Assembly: GCA_036491435.1 (NCBI GenBank)
Contig: DASXBZ010000020.1
Location: forward strand, 1 to 32,623
Reading direction: 5' to 3'
From: Bog-473 sp036491435
GTDB lineage: Bacteria; Actinomycetota; Acidimicrobiia; Acidimicrobiales; RAAP-2
Length of the DNA: 32,623 nt
Position numbers and translations under genes: made by a program
In this document: positions 6,940-15,363 of the stretch, piece by piece
Layout: the number at the start of each line of letters is the position of its first letter
Numbering within the stretch: position 1 is the stretch's first letter
Notes under the pieces: generated by a model
Told to the model about the DNA's origin: nothing
The model's input: the letters and a program-made list of their open reading frames with translations, nothing else
Database searches by the model: none

Positions 6940-7821
6940 ATGTGGTCCATGGCGACCTTCCTCATGCCGGGCAGCCTCGTGGAGGCGTGCGGCGAGGACG
7001 GGCGTGACACCTGGCTCCAAGGGCTGCCGGCCGAGATCGAATCGGTCGCCGAGCGGTGGGCGCTCACGCTCGGCCGGCCGTTCGAGCCGGGGGGCCAGAC
7101 GGCGTGGGTCGCACCGGCGCGCTCAGCGGAGTTCGGCGATGTCGTGCTCAAGGTGGGCTGGCGGCACATGGAAGCTGAGGACGAGGCGGCCGGGTTGCAG
7201 GAATGGGCCGGCCATGGCGCCATCCGGGTCCTCGCGCACGAACGGCACACACAGACGACGAACGCCCTCCTCTTGGAGCGCTGCGATCCGGGGACGACCC
7301 TCGCCGCACGACCGGAAGAGGAGCAGGACGACGTCGTCGCGGGACTTCTCAAGCGCCTGTGGCGCCGGCCGACGGACACGACCGCGTTCCGCCCGCTTCA
7401 ATCGATGTGCGACTACTGGGCCGATTCGTTCGAACGCAAGGTGGTGGACGGCCGGGGCCGGGTGGAGCCCGGCCTCGCCCGGCAAGGCGCCGACCTGTTT
7501 CGAGCCCTGCCCGCATCGGCGCCCGACCACCTGTTGCTCTGCACCGACCTGCACGCGGACAACGTGCTGGCCGCACAGCGCGAGCCGTGGCTGGTCATCG
7601 ACCCCAAGCCGTTCGTGGGCGACCCGACCTACGACGCACTACAGCATCTCCTCAATTGCGAGAGCCGCCTGGCCGCCGACCCGCACAAGCTCGTCGCGCG
7701 CTTCGCCGGTCTCCTTGATCTCGACGCAGACCGGCTGTTGCTCTGGCTGTTCGCGCGCTGCGTCGTCGAGTCGGTGCAGTGGCCCTGGGCGCTCGAGATC
7801 GCCCGCCGCGTGCGGCCCTAA
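6940..7821 (+). CDS. APH(6)/streptomycin 6-kinase-like aminoglycoside/hydroxyurea phosphotransferase family
   Basis: The 293-residue protein has the kinase-fold pattern of the APH_6_hur family: a VVLKVGW lysine motif near residue 70, a catalytic loop LLCTDLHADNVLA, and the metal-binding IDPKPFVGDPTYDALQHLLN. Canonical APH(6) enzymes phosphorylate streptomycin, but many chromosomal actinobacterial relatives have no resistance phenotype, so the substrate is open. The ATG at 6940 has a nearby GGGGA; a second ATG at 6949 is possible. Its stop overlaps the stop of convergent holA by 4 nt. Confidence 0.82.
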   Translation: MWSMATFLMPGSLVEACGEDGRDTWLQGLPAEIESVAERWALTLGRPFEPGGQTAWVAPARSAEFGDVVLKVGWRHMEAEDEAAGLQEWAGHGAIRVLAHERHTQTTNALLLERCDPGTTLAARPEEEQDDVVAGLLKRLWRRPTDTTAFRPLQSMCDYWADSFERKVVDGRGRVEPGLARQGADLFRALPASAPDHLLLCTDLHADNVLAAQREPWLVIDPKPFVGDPTYDALQHLLNCESRLAADPHKLVARFAGLLDLDADRLLLWLFARCVVESVQWPWALEIARRVRP

Positions 7822-8852
7822 CCGCGAGCGCCGGCGCGGGTGCGGGGAGGGCGCGTCTGACGGGCCGGGCGGGTCTGTGTGGCGAGTCGGGCGACGAGGA
7901 TCTCGATGACCACCCCCGAGTCGAGGCCGCTCATCCCCCGGCAGTCGAGGTCGGCCGCGGCGATCAGCTTGATGGCCGAGGCGATCCTCTCGCTCCCCAA
8001 CCGGCGTGACTGCTCCAGCGCCTTCTTCGCGACGAAGGGCGCCGTGCCGAGGACGGCGGCGGCGTCGCGCTCGCCCGTCACGTCCTCGCCGTCGAGCGCC
8101 AGCATGTTGGCGTAGTGGCCGTGGAGCGTGGCGAGGAGCTGCATCGGCGCCAGGCCCCCGGCGTCGGAGAGGCGGTGGAGCACCCGTAGCGCCGTGCGCG
8201 CCTCGCCGCGGTCGATGGCGTCGGTCAATGCGTAGCGCGGCAGGTTGCCCGCCTCACCCAGATAGGGCTCGAGGTCGTCGGCCGAGACGCTCGCCCCTTC
8301 GCCGTACGCGGCACTCAGGGCGGACAGCATTCCCTCCACCCGGCCCAGGTCTTCGCCCACGTGGTCGGCCAGCAGGTCCGTGGCGCCGCGGTCGAGGCGC
8401 ACGGGCGCGTCGCGCAGGTGCTCGTGGAGCCACGCCTTGCGGTCGCCCGCCTTGCTCGTCGAGACGTCGATGACCTCGCCCGAAGCGCCGATGGCCTTGA
8501 CGAGAGGAGCAGGGATGGTCCCCCCTCCGGCCACAAGGATCAACACCGTGGTGGGCAGCGGCTCCTGCACCACCTCGACCAGCCGGGGCACGTCCGCCGT
8601 CAGCAGCCGTCCCGCGTCGCGCACGACGACGACGCGCAGGTCGATCAGAAAGGGCGGGGTCAGGCAGGCATCGACGATCGCCCCGACGTTCAGCTCGTCG
8701 GCCGGAGAGCCGCCGATCTCCTCGACGACGAGCGCATGGTCGCGGTCGCCGACGACGCCGGCCAGCAATGCCCGGACCTCCTGCGCCACCAGTGAGGGGT
8801 CGTCGCCGCGGACGAGGTAGGTGGACGCTCCCGTGCTCGACGTCGCGCTCAC
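7818..8852 (-). CDS. holA: DNA polymerase III subunit delta
   Basis: HolA is the delta subunit of the clamp loader, which opens the beta sliding clamp. The 344-residue length fits, as do the N-terminal strand TYLVRGDDPSLVAQEVRALL and the central VVVVRDAGRL. The C-terminal collar helices (RYALTDAIDRGEARTALRVL, then SDAGGLAPMQLLATLHGHYA) also fit. I chose the GTG at 8852 because it overlaps the preceding folP-like stop as GTGA; upstream in-frame codons give no family resemblance. The gene is last in a three-gene minus-strand operon (thioredoxin-TPR protein, FolP2-like protein, holA). ComEC and rpsT, its usual neighbours, are not adjacent. Confidence 0.92.
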   Translation of the reverse strand: MSATSSTGASTYLVRGDDPSLVAQEVRALLAGVVGDRDHALVVEEIGGSPADELNVGAIVDACLTPPFLIDLRVVVVRDAGRLLTADVPRLVEVVQEPLPTTVLILVAGGGTIPAPLVKAIGASGEVIDVSTSKAGDRKAWLHEHLRDAPVRLDRGATDLLADHVGEDLGRVEGMLSALSAAYGEGASVSADDLEPYLGEAGNLPRYALTDAIDRGEARTALRVLHRLSDAGGLAPMQLLATLHGHYANMLALDGEDVTGERDAAAVLGTAPFVAKKALEQSRRLGSERIASAIKLIAAADLDCRGMSGLDSGVVIEILVARLATQTRPARQTRPPRTRAGARG

Positions 8853-9760
8853 GGCGCCTCGCTCACCGCGGCCAGGGCGTCGCGCGCCCTGCACGTGCCG
8901 AGGACGTCGTGCACGCGCACGATGCGGCAGCCCCATGAGATGCCGAGGGCCGCCGCCCCGATCGACGCCGCACCCCGCTCGGTGATCTCTAGGTCCAAGA
9001 CCTTGCCGAGGAAGGTCTTGTTGGAGGCCGAGAGGAGGAGCGGGAAGCCGAGCGAGGCCAGCTGCGGCGAGGCGCGCAGCAGGGTGAGGGACTGCTCGGC
9101 CGTCTTGCCGAGGTCGAGACCGGCATCGAGCACGATGCGGTCGGCGGGGACGCCGGCGGCGCGGGCCTGGCCGGCGCGCTCAGTGAGGAACGCGGCCACG
9201 TCGGTGACGACGTCGTCGTAGCGCGGGTCCGGGTCGGCGACGCGGGGCTTGAGGCGGATGTGGGTGATGACGACGGCCGCATCGTGCTCGGCCGCCGCCG
9301 GCGCGTAGTCCGGGTCGGCCAGGCCGCTGATGTCGTTGCCCATCACCGCGCCCTCGGCGTAGGAGGCACGGGCGACCCCGGCGCGCCAGGTGTCGACGGA
9401 GACCGGCGTGGCGAAGCGGGCGACGAGGCCGGCGACGACGGGGACGACGCGGTCGAGCTCCTCGCTCTCGGTCACCTCGGGGCCGGGCCCCGCCTTGACG
9501 CCCCCGATGTCGAGGATGTCGGCGCCGTCGGCGACCAACTGCTCGGCACGTGCGTACAGCTTGTCGAGCTCGAAGGTGGCGCCCTTGTCATAGAAGGAGT
9601 CCGGCGTGCGGTTCAGGATGCCCATCACCAGGGCGCGGTGGGTGAGGTCGTAGCGGTGGCCGCCGAGATGGAGCGTGCGTGCACTCGGAACCATGGGAGT
9701 GCGTGGAGCAGCGGTGTCGGGTTGGGCCCCGGCATGGGTGCCCGCCGCCCCCAGGGCCAT
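8849..9760 (-). CDS. Dihydropteroate-synthase-family protein, FolP2-like
   Basis: The 303-residue protein has the pterin-binding TIM barrel: VMGILNRTPDSFYDKG near residue 45, then DILDIGGVKAGPGPEV, VSVDTWRAGVARA, GNDISGL, LDAGLDLGKT, SASNKTFLGK, and a closing RVHDV. True DHPS carries GGESTRPG in the second loop; here that loop reads GGVKAGPG, and NRTPDSFYD replaces NVTPDSFSD. Both changes are hallmarks of mycobacterial FolP2. From memory, FolP2 is reported not to act as a DHPS, so folate function should not be assumed and I leave the symbol blank. The start ATG overlaps the thioredoxin gene stop by one base (TGATG). It is followed by holA with a GTGA overlap. Confidence 0.88.
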   Translation of the reverse strand: MALGAAGTHAGAQPDTAAPRTPMVPSARTLHLGGHRYDLTHRALVMGILNRTPDSFYDKGATFELDKLYARAEQLVADGADILDIGGVKAGPGPEVTESEELDRVVPVVAGLVARFATPVSVDTWRAGVARASYAEGAVMGNDISGLADPDYAPAAAEHDAAVVITHIRLKPRVADPDPRYDDVVTDVAAFLTERAGQARAAGVPADRIVLDAGLDLGKTAEQSLTLLRASPQLASLGFPLLLSASNKTFLGKVLDLEITERGAASIGAAALGISWGCRIVRVHDVLGTCRARDALAAVSEAP

Positions 9761-10473
9761 CAGTACAGCCGCGCCGCCAGCGCGCGCCGGTACTCGTTGG
9801 TGCGCGGGTCGGACGGCCCGAGCGCCTCGAGCAGGTCGACGAACTCCTGACGCGCGGCGTCGTCGTCGCGCACCTTGTCGAGGAGGCCGTCGAGCTTCCC
9901 GGCGATCTCGTCGCGCCCGGTATCGGAGACGTCGACACCGGCCTCGAGGAGCCGGGCGTCGGCCGCGAGGAGCCGGGTCGCATCGGTCTCGGGAATACGA
10001 CCGAGGATGGCGAGAGCCTCCGTGGCGTCGCCGCGGTCGATCAGCAACCGCGCCAACGCCTCGATGCCGGCGCCGTGGTCCGGCTCGAGCTCGAGCGCCT
10101 TGCGGAGCGACGCCTCGTCACCCGCGGCCACCAGGGAGTCGGCCTCGCTCGGGGCCGGCGCGAGGCGCTGGATGAACGCCGTCACCTGCGCCTCGGGAAC
10201 GGCGCCGATGAACTGGTCCACCACCTGGCTGTTGCTGATCGCGAAGACGGCAGGGATCGACTGCACCGCGAAGGTCTGCGCGACCCGGGGGTTCTCGTCG
10301 ACGTTGACCTTGACCAGCGCGACGGCGCCGTTGGTGTCGGCAACGGCCTTCTCGAGCATCGGCCCGAGCGTCTTGCAGGGGCCGCACCAGGGGGCCCACA
10401 GGTCCACTACCACGGGCACCGTGGTGCTGCGGTTCAGGACCTCTTCTTGGAATGTCTGGTCGGTGACGTCCAT
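9760..10473 (-). CDS. Thioredoxin-domain protein with TPR-like C-terminus (YbbN/CnoX-like)
   Basis: The 237-residue protein has an N-terminal thioredoxin fold with an intact active site (VVDLWAPWCGPCKTLGPMLE; Cys about residues 30 and 33) and the cis-Pro region VQSIPAVFAI. The C-terminal half (RKALELEPDHGAGIEALARL, ALAILGRIPET) is helical and TPR-like, as in YbbN/CnoX co-chaperone redox proteins. E. coli YbbN has lost the CxxC pair; here it is intact, so it may be redox-active. It is the first gene of the three-gene operon. TACCCT, 10 nt upstream of the ATG, is a candidate -10. Confidence 0.9.
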   Translation of the reverse strand: MDVTDQTFQEEVLNRSTTVPVVVDLWAPWCGPCKTLGPMLEKAVADTNGAVALVKVNVDENPRVAQTFAVQSIPAVFAISNSQVVDQFIGAVPEAQVTAFIQRLAPAPSEADSLVAAGDEASLRKALELEPDHGAGIEALARLLIDRGDATEALAILGRIPETDATRLLAADARLLEAGVDVSDTGRDEIAGKLDGLLDKVRDDDAARQEFVDLLEALGPSDPRTNEYRRALAARLY

Positions 10474-10483
10474 TGCGGGATCG

Positions 10484-10489
10484 AGGGTA
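10484..10489 (-). promoter_or_regulatory. -10 motif TACCCT for the thioredoxin-FolP2-holA operon
   Basis: On the minus strand TACCCT lies 10 nt before the ATG. The hexamer is identical to those before leuS and the 114-residue membrane protein gene. The leader would be a few bases at most. Confidence 0.4.
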
Positions 10490-10523
10490 ATGGTTGAGCC
10501 GGCCTCGTCCCATCGGTCGGGGT

Positions 10524-10574
10524 CCTCCCGGAGGTCTTCCGACGGTGTCCGCAGGCCTCCGGAGGCGTCGGAAG
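10524..10574. repeat. Nested inverted repeats in the divergent intergenic region
   Basis: CTTCCGACG (10536-10544) and CGTCGGAAG (10566-10574) are perfect 9-bp arms. Between them sits a 10-bp palindrome, CCTCCGGAGG (10556-10565), and a near copy, CCTCCCGGAGG, lies just outside (10524-10534). The block lies between the divergent thioredoxin and phosphotransferase genes and could be an operator for both. Confidence 0.5.
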
Positions 10575-10592
10575 GCCCCGCTGCGCACCGAT

Positions 10593-10598
10593 TAGCGT
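10593..10598 (+). promoter_or_regulatory. -10 motif TAGCGT, leaderless spacing
   Basis: TAGCGT lies 8 nt before the GTG start of the phosphotransferase-PAC2-LLM operon. There is no Shine-Dalgarno sequence. The same hexamer occurs before the tRNA-Ala gene. Confidence 0.5.
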
Positions 10599-10606
10599 CG
10601 GGACCC

Positions 10607-11650
10607 GTGTCAGGGGCGCCCGAAGGCATCAACGAGCAGCAGGTCACCGAGTGGATGGCGGCCCTGCTGCCCGAACTGCGCCCTCCGCTGACCTTCACCC
10701 TCGTCGCCGGCGGCCGGTCCAACCTCACCTTCAGGGTCGAGGACGCCGACGGCCGGGCCTGGGCCCTGCGGCGTCCTCCGCTCCACCACGTCCTGCCCAC
10801 GGCCCACGACATGACGCGTGAGTACCGGCTGATCCACTCGCTCGGCCCGGTCGGTATCCCGGTCCCGGTCGCGTACGGGCTGTGCACAGACGAGGCCGTC
10901 AACGAGCGACCCTTCTACGTGATGGAGTTCGTGGAGGGGCACATCCTGCGCAGCGCACCCCAGGCCGAAGAGGCCTTCGACGAGCCCACCCGGCGCGCCG
11001 TGGGTGACCACATGGCCGACACGCTCGCCGCGCTGCACGACGTCGACCCCGACGCCGTCGGGCTGGGTGACCTGGGGCGCCACGAGGGGTACATCGAGCG
11101 GCAGCTCAAGCGCTGGCGTGGGCAGTACGACCAGATGCAGGTCGAGGGCGTCGACCACGGCGGCGTCGTCGAGCGAGTCAGCGACGAGCTGGCACGGCGG
11201 ATCCCGAAGCAGCAGCGCACCTCGATCGTGCACGGCGACTATCGCATGGACAACGTCGTGCTGGCGGACGACGGCTCGGTGCGCGCCATCCTCGACTGGG
11301 AGATCTGCACGCTGGGCGACCCCCTCGCCGACCTCGGTCTGCTGTTGGATTACTGGGCGGAGCCCACCGACGAGATGGCGGTGCTCGGGCTCTCGCCGAC
11401 GACGGCGCCCGGATTCTCGACGCGGGCCCAGCTGCTCGAGCGTTACGCCTCGGTGTCGGACCTCGACCTCTCGGAGGTCGGCTACTACGTGGCGTTCGGC
11501 TACTGGAAGCTCGCCTGCATCCTCCAAGGCGTATACGCCCGTTACGTCGCGGGTGCCGGGGCCGGCGACAAGGGCAGCGTGGATTCGTTTCCTGTGCAAA
11601 TCGGACACCTCTTCGAAATGTCGGAGCAGGCGCTGGAGTCGGTGCCGTGA
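10607..11650 (+). CDS. APH-fold phosphotransferase family protein (ACAD10/11 N-terminal-like)
   Basis: The 347-residue protein has a protein-kinase-like fold of the aminoglycoside phosphotransferase superfamily: LVAGGRSNLTFRVEDADG near residue 35, WALRRPP, YVMEFVEGHIL, a catalytic loop SIVHGDYRMDNVVLA, and the metal motif AILDWEICTLGDPLADLGLL. The closest well-known group is the kinase part of ACAD10/11, where hydroxyacyl-CoA is phosphorylated before dehydration; that role is inference. I chose the GTG at 10607. Its stop overlaps the next gene as GTGA, giving a three-gene plus-strand operon with a PAC2 protein and an F420 oxidoreductase. Confidence 0.88.
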   Translation: MSGAPEGINEQQVTEWMAALLPELRPPLTFTLVAGGRSNLTFRVEDADGRAWALRRPPLHHVLPTAHDMTREYRLIHSLGPVGIPVPVAYGLCTDEAVNERPFYVMEFVEGHILRSAPQAEEAFDEPTRRAVGDHMADTLAALHDVDPDAVGLGDLGRHEGYIERQLKRWRGQYDQMQVEGVDHGGVVERVSDELARRIPKQQRTSIVHGDYRMDNVVLADDGSVRAILDWEICTLGDPLADLGLLLDYWAEPTDEMAVLGLSPTTAPGFSTRAQLLERYASVSDLDLSEVGYYVAFGYWKLACILQGVYARYVAGAGAGDKGSVDSFPVQIGHLFEMSEQALESVP

Positions 11651-12540
11651 GCCCAGAGGGCTCCGGGATGACCGAGATCTTCGAAGTCAACGCCGAGCCG
11701 GTCCTGCACGACCCGGTCCTGGTGATCTCGTTGGAGGGATGGGTCGACGCCGGGCTCGGCTCCACAACTGCGATCGCCGCGCTGCTGGGGAGGGGCCCGA
11801 CGGAAGCCGTGGTCACCTTCAACGGCGAGCACTTCTTGGACCAGCGGGCGCGGCGGCCAGTGGCGCGCATCGTCAACGGCGTGACCACGGAGCTGACGTG
11901 GCCGCGCACGGTGGTGCGCCAGGGCACCGATGAGGAGGGACGCGACATCTTGTTCCTCGTCGGCCCCGAGCCGGACTTCCACTGGCGCGCGTTCACCGAC
12001 GCGGTGGTGGGCCTTGCCCGCTCGTGGCGCGTGCGCATGGTCGTGGGCCTCGGCGCCTTTCCGGCGCCCGCACCGCACACACGCCCGGTCCGGCTGGCGG
12101 CAACCGCGCCGGAGGGCTCGTCGCACTTGATCGAGCAGGTGGGGATCGTGCAGGGCGAACTCGAGGTGCCGGCGGGCGTGCTCTCCGCCCTCGAGATGGC
12201 GTTCGGGGCGGCGGGCACGCCGACCGTGAGCCTGTGGGCCCGCGTCCCGCACTACGTCGCGGCCATGCCGTTCCCCGACGCGAGCGCGGCGCTGCTCGAG
12301 GGCCTGGCGGGCGTGGCCGGTCTGACGATCGACTCCTCTGCGCTGCGGCGGGCGGCCGACAGCTCGCGGCGCCAGGTGGACCAGCTGATCTCGGACAACG
12401 AGGAGCACCAGGCCATGGTGCGCAAGCTCGAAGAGAACATCGACGCCTCGGAGGGCAACCCGATGGGCGTGGAGGAGGTGCCGTCGGGCGACGAGATCGC
12501 GGCCGAGCTGGAACGCTTCCTCCGCGGCGAGGATCAATAG
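11647..12540 (+). CDS. PAC2 (proteasome assembly chaperone) family protein
   Basis: The 297-residue protein matches the actinobacterial PAC2 family: PVLVISLEGWVDAGLGSTTA near the start and RVRMVVGLGAFPAPAPHTRP in the middle. It continues with SHLIEQVGIVQGELEVPAGV, then SLWARVPHYVAAMPFPDASA, and an acidic helical tail with EEVPSGDEIAAELERFLRG. The family is named after a eukaryotic proteasome-assembly factor; its bacterial role is not settled. No proteasome gene lies in this window. The start GTG overlaps the previous stop (GTGA); an ATG at 11668 is an alternative. Confidence 0.9.
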   Translation: MSPEGSGMTEIFEVNAEPVLHDPVLVISLEGWVDAGLGSTTAIAALLGRGPTEAVVTFNGEHFLDQRARRPVARIVNGVTTELTWPRTVVRQGTDEEGRDILFLVGPEPDFHWRAFTDAVVGLARSWRVRMVVGLGAFPAPAPHTRPVRLAATAPEGSSHLIEQVGIVQGELEVPAGVLSALEMAFGAAGTPTVSLWARVPHYVAAMPFPDASAALLEGLAGVAGLTIDSSALRRAADSSRRQVDQLISDNEEHQAMVRKLEENIDASEGNPMGVEEVPSGDEIAAELERFLRGEDQ

Positions 12541-12554
12541 AGAGGACACGCGCA

Positions 12555-13562
12555 ATGAAGATCGACGGCGGCATCGGCTTCTCTCCCGCTGGGGTGGCCG
12601 AGGAAGCGGCGAAGGCAGAGGCGAGCGGGTATGACGGCGTCTGGTCGGCCGAGACCAGCCACGACCCCTTCCTCCCCATCGCGATCGGCGCGGGCGCGAC
12701 GGAGACGCTCGAGTTCGGCACGGGCATCACGGTGGCGTTCGCCCGCAACCCGATGACGCTGGCCGTGCTGGCCAACGACTTGCAGCTGCTCACCAAGGGC
12801 CGCTTCATGATGGGCATGGGCAGCCAGATCAAGCCGCACATCACGAAGCGCTTCTCCATGCCGTGGTCACACCCGGCGCCGCGCATGCGCGAGATGATCC
12901 TCGCCATCCGGGCGATCTGGAAGACGTGGGAGACGGGCGAGAAGCTCGACTTCCGTGGCGAGTTCTACACGCACACCCTGATGACGCCGTTCTTCAACCC
13001 CGGTCCCAACCCGCACGGCAACCCGAAGATCCTGCTCGCCGGCGTCGGCGAGCACATGACCGAGGTCGCGGGCGAGGTGGGCGACGGCTTCCTGGTCCAC
13101 GGGTTCACGACGGAGCGGTATTTGCGTGAGAAGAGCCTGCCGGCGTTGGAGCGCGGCGCCGCCAAGGCGGGCAAGACCCGCAAGGACCTGACGGTGTCGT
13201 ACCCCGGTTTCGTCGTGACCGGCGCGACCGACAAGGAGGCGGAGGCGGCCGACCAGGCGGTGCGCCAGCAAATCGCGTTCTACGGCTCGACGCCGGCGTA
13301 CCGCCCCGTTCTGGAGCTGCATGGGTGGGGCGACCTGCAGCCCGAGCTCAACACGCTCTCCAAGCGCGGCGAGTGGGTGAAGATGGGCGAGATCATCGAC
13401 GACGAGGTCCTGAACGCCTTCGCAGTGGTGGCGCCCCTCGACAAGGTCGCGGCGGAGGTTCGGTCCCGATTCGCCGACGCCGTCGACCGTTTCAGCTTCT
13501 ACGCGCCCTACAAGGTCGACGCGGAGGCGTGGAATGAAGTGCTGGCGGGCTTCAAGGACTGA
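12555..13562 (+). CDS. LLM-class F420-dependent oxidoreductase
   Basis: The 335-residue protein has a luciferase-like TIM barrel: GVWSAETSHDPFLPIAIGAG, ETLEFGTGITVAFARNPMTL, LLTKGRFMMGMGSQ, then ILLAGVGEHMTEVAGEVGDG and FLVHGFTTERYL. It matches the group annotated as F420-dependent (TIGR03617-like). The enzyme would use F420 (or FMN) for hydride transfer; the substrate is unknown. AGAGGA, 8 nt before the ATG, is a good ribosome site. It lies 14 nt after the PAC2 gene and is last in the operon. Acting with an ACAD-type kinase upstream suggests lipid or hydroxyacyl metabolism; this is inference. Confidence 0.92.
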   Translation: MKIDGGIGFSPAGVAEEAAKAEASGYDGVWSAETSHDPFLPIAIGAGATETLEFGTGITVAFARNPMTLAVLANDLQLLTKGRFMMGMGSQIKPHITKRFSMPWSHPAPRMREMILAIRAIWKTWETGEKLDFRGEFYTHTLMTPFFNPGPNPHGNPKILLAGVGEHMTEVAGEVGDGFLVHGFTTERYLREKSLPALERGAAKAGKTRKDLTVSYPGFVVTGATDKEAEAADQAVRQQIAFYGSTPAYRPVLELHGWGDLQPELNTLSKRGEWVKMGEIIDDEVLNAFAVVAPLDKVAAEVRSRFADAVDRFSFYAPYKVDAEAWNEVLAGFKD

Positions 13563-13870
13563 GCTTCGCTTAAGCATCGGGGCACTGGAGATCACTAGAG
13601 CCCGGAGCGATCACCACCAGGCGATTACGCCACGGCCTAGTGAGACCTCTGTCGGAACAATTTCGTCAGGGAGCACGTTTGCGGCATCGTTTGCACGCGG
13701 ATTGGGCCCGTTCACGGTGATCGCTTCTCGCGAAAACGATCACCCTCCGATCAATACGCCGACCTAGAGCAAAACCTCCACCCGAACGGGAGACTTCCCT
13801 GCTCGCGTGCGGCGAACTTTGCCCAACGCCCAGCACATCTGCCGTCGCGAGCCGCCCCCTACAGCGAGCG
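13563..13870. other. Non-coding stretch between convergent genes
   Basis: This is 308 bp between the ends of the LLM oxidoreductase and the MFS exporter. I see no convincing gene. It holds a hairpin at 13716-13744, and another copy of CGATCACC lies near 13608. The sequence is less GC-rich than its neighbours by eye. Nothing else is recognised. Confidence 0.7.
13716..13744. terminator. Candidate bidirectional terminator
   Basis: GGTGATCG and CGATCACC form perfect 8-bp arms around a 13-nt loop in which a short TTC/GAA stem can form further. The hairpin is central in the gap between two convergent genes. No U-run follows on either strand. Confidence 0.45.
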
Positions 13871-15343
13871 CTACGCCAGGTCCTCCGGTCCAACCGCGAT
13901 AGCACCGACGATCGCCTCGGCCTCCGCCGTCAATCCAGGATGCGTCTCGTGAAGTCGGGCCCCAGCAGGGTTCACTCGCCCCGGAATGAGAAGCGCGACC
14001 AGCGCCGCCACGACCAACCCGGCTCCACTCACGATGAACGCCAGGACGTACCCCTCTTCTTTCGGGTAGCCGTCGGGCAACAGGCTGCTGATGATGAGGC
14101 TGGTCGCGATGCCACTGCCCAGGGCCGCACCGATGTTGCGGATGTTCGTGTTCATGCCGGTGGCCACACCGGTCTGTTCGACCGGCACGGCCTCGATAAT
14201 GAGGTTCGACATGCTGGCAAAGCCCAGCGCAATACCGACGCCGAGAAGACCGGTCGCGAAGTACACCACCGATTCCTCGCTGTGCGCGAACACCAGCACG
14301 AAGTAGCTGGAGGCGGCAAAGAGCGACCCGATCACGAGGACCATCTTCGACCCCACGAGCTGGCTGAGGCGGCCGGTCATCGGAGCGACGATCACCATGG
14401 CTGCGGCGAAGGGCGCCAGATAGAGGCCCGACGCCGTCACTGACGCGCCGAACCCGTACCCGACGTGCGTCGGCGTCTGGGTGAACTGCGGGAGCACGAT
14501 GAACATCGCGAACATCCCGAACCCGAACAGCAGCGCCGCGAGGTTCGTACTCCAGACCGCCGGGATACGCATCATCTTCATGTCGACCAGCGGGGACGTG
14601 GATCGGCTTTCGGCGATCACCCATACGGCCAACAGGACGACCGTCACCGCGAAGAGGGCGAGCACGGACCCACTGCCCCACCCCCACGTGGGCGCGTACG
14701 TGATGGCCAGCAGGCCGGTCACCAGCCATGCGGACATCAGTCCGGCGCCGATCCAGTTGATACGGCCGGGCGCGTGCACCGGCGACTCGGGAATGAACAG
14801 GAAGGTGGCGATGGTCGCGGCGACCGACATCATCAACGGGATCCAGAACAGCCAGTGGTAGTTCAGATGCTCGAGGATCGGCCCCGCCAGCACGATGCCA
14901 GCACCGGCGCCCGCACCAAGGATGGCGGACATGACGCCGATCGCGCCGGCCACGCGCTCGGCGGGGAACTCGTCGCGGATGATCCCGAAGGCCAAGGGGA
15001 ACACGGCTCCGCCTGTCCCCTGAATGACGCGGCCGACGAGCATCACTGGCAGCGTCGTCGCCAGTCCGGCGATCAACGAACCCACCGACAACGCCACGAG
15101 CACGGCGACGATCACCCGCTCCTTGCCCATCATGTCGCCCACCCGGCCGAGGATCGGGGTCGCGATGGCGGCGCTCAGGAGGTAGGCCGTCAAGAGCCAG
15201 CTCGCGGTGCTCTCCGACGTGTGCAGCGTGCTCTCGAACTGGGGAATGGCCGGGACGATTAGCGATTGGAGGAGGCTGAAAGCCAACGCCGCCGTAGCAA
15301 GGACGGTGAAGGTGACGACGTAGTTGCTCCGTTTGCGGGCCAT
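13871..15343 (-). CDS. MFS drug exporter, DHA2 (14-TM) type
   Basis: The 490-residue protein is a proton-driven exporter of the major facilitator superfamily. It has TM1 (FTVLATAALAFSLLQSLIVP) and the signature GRVGDMMGKERVIV between TM2 and TM3. The antiporter motif C-like region GRVIQGTGGAVFPLAFGIIR is followed by many hydrophobic spans (about 14) and a soluble acidic C-terminus. The substrate is unknown; family members export antibiotics and dyes. The ATG at 15343 is 20 nt after the leuS stop, so co-transcription with leuS is likely. No Shine-Dalgarno sequence is obvious. Confidence 0.93.
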   Translation of the reverse strand: MARKRSNYVVTFTVLATAALAFSLLQSLIVPAIPQFESTLHTSESTASWLLTAYLLSAAIATPILGRVGDMMGKERVIVAVLVALSVGSLIAGLATTLPVMLVGRVIQGTGGAVFPLAFGIIRDEFPAERVAGAIGVMSAILGAGAGAGIVLAGPILEHLNYHWLFWIPLMMSVAATIATFLFIPESPVHAPGRINWIGAGLMSAWLVTGLLAITYAPTWGWGSGSVLALFAVTVVLLAVWVIAESRSTSPLVDMKMMRIPAVWSTNLAALLFGFGMFAMFIVLPQFTQTPTHVGYGFGASVTASGLYLAPFAAAMVIVAPMTGRLSQLVGSKMVLVIGSLFAASSYFVLVFAHSEESVVYFATGLLGVGIALGFASMSNLIIEAVPVEQTGVATGMNTNIRNIGAALGSGIATSLIISSLLPDGYPKEEGYVLAFIVSGAGLVVAALVALLIPGRVNPAGARLHETHPGLTAEAEAIVGAIAVGPEDLA

Positions 15344-15363
15344 GGCCAGGTCGCGTCGAGTGC

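Noticed and set aside
6940..7821. Acquired streptomycin-resistance gene
   Set aside because: The family fits, but GC and codon use match the neighbours and no mobile element is near. It looks like a resident chromosomal gene of unknown substrate.
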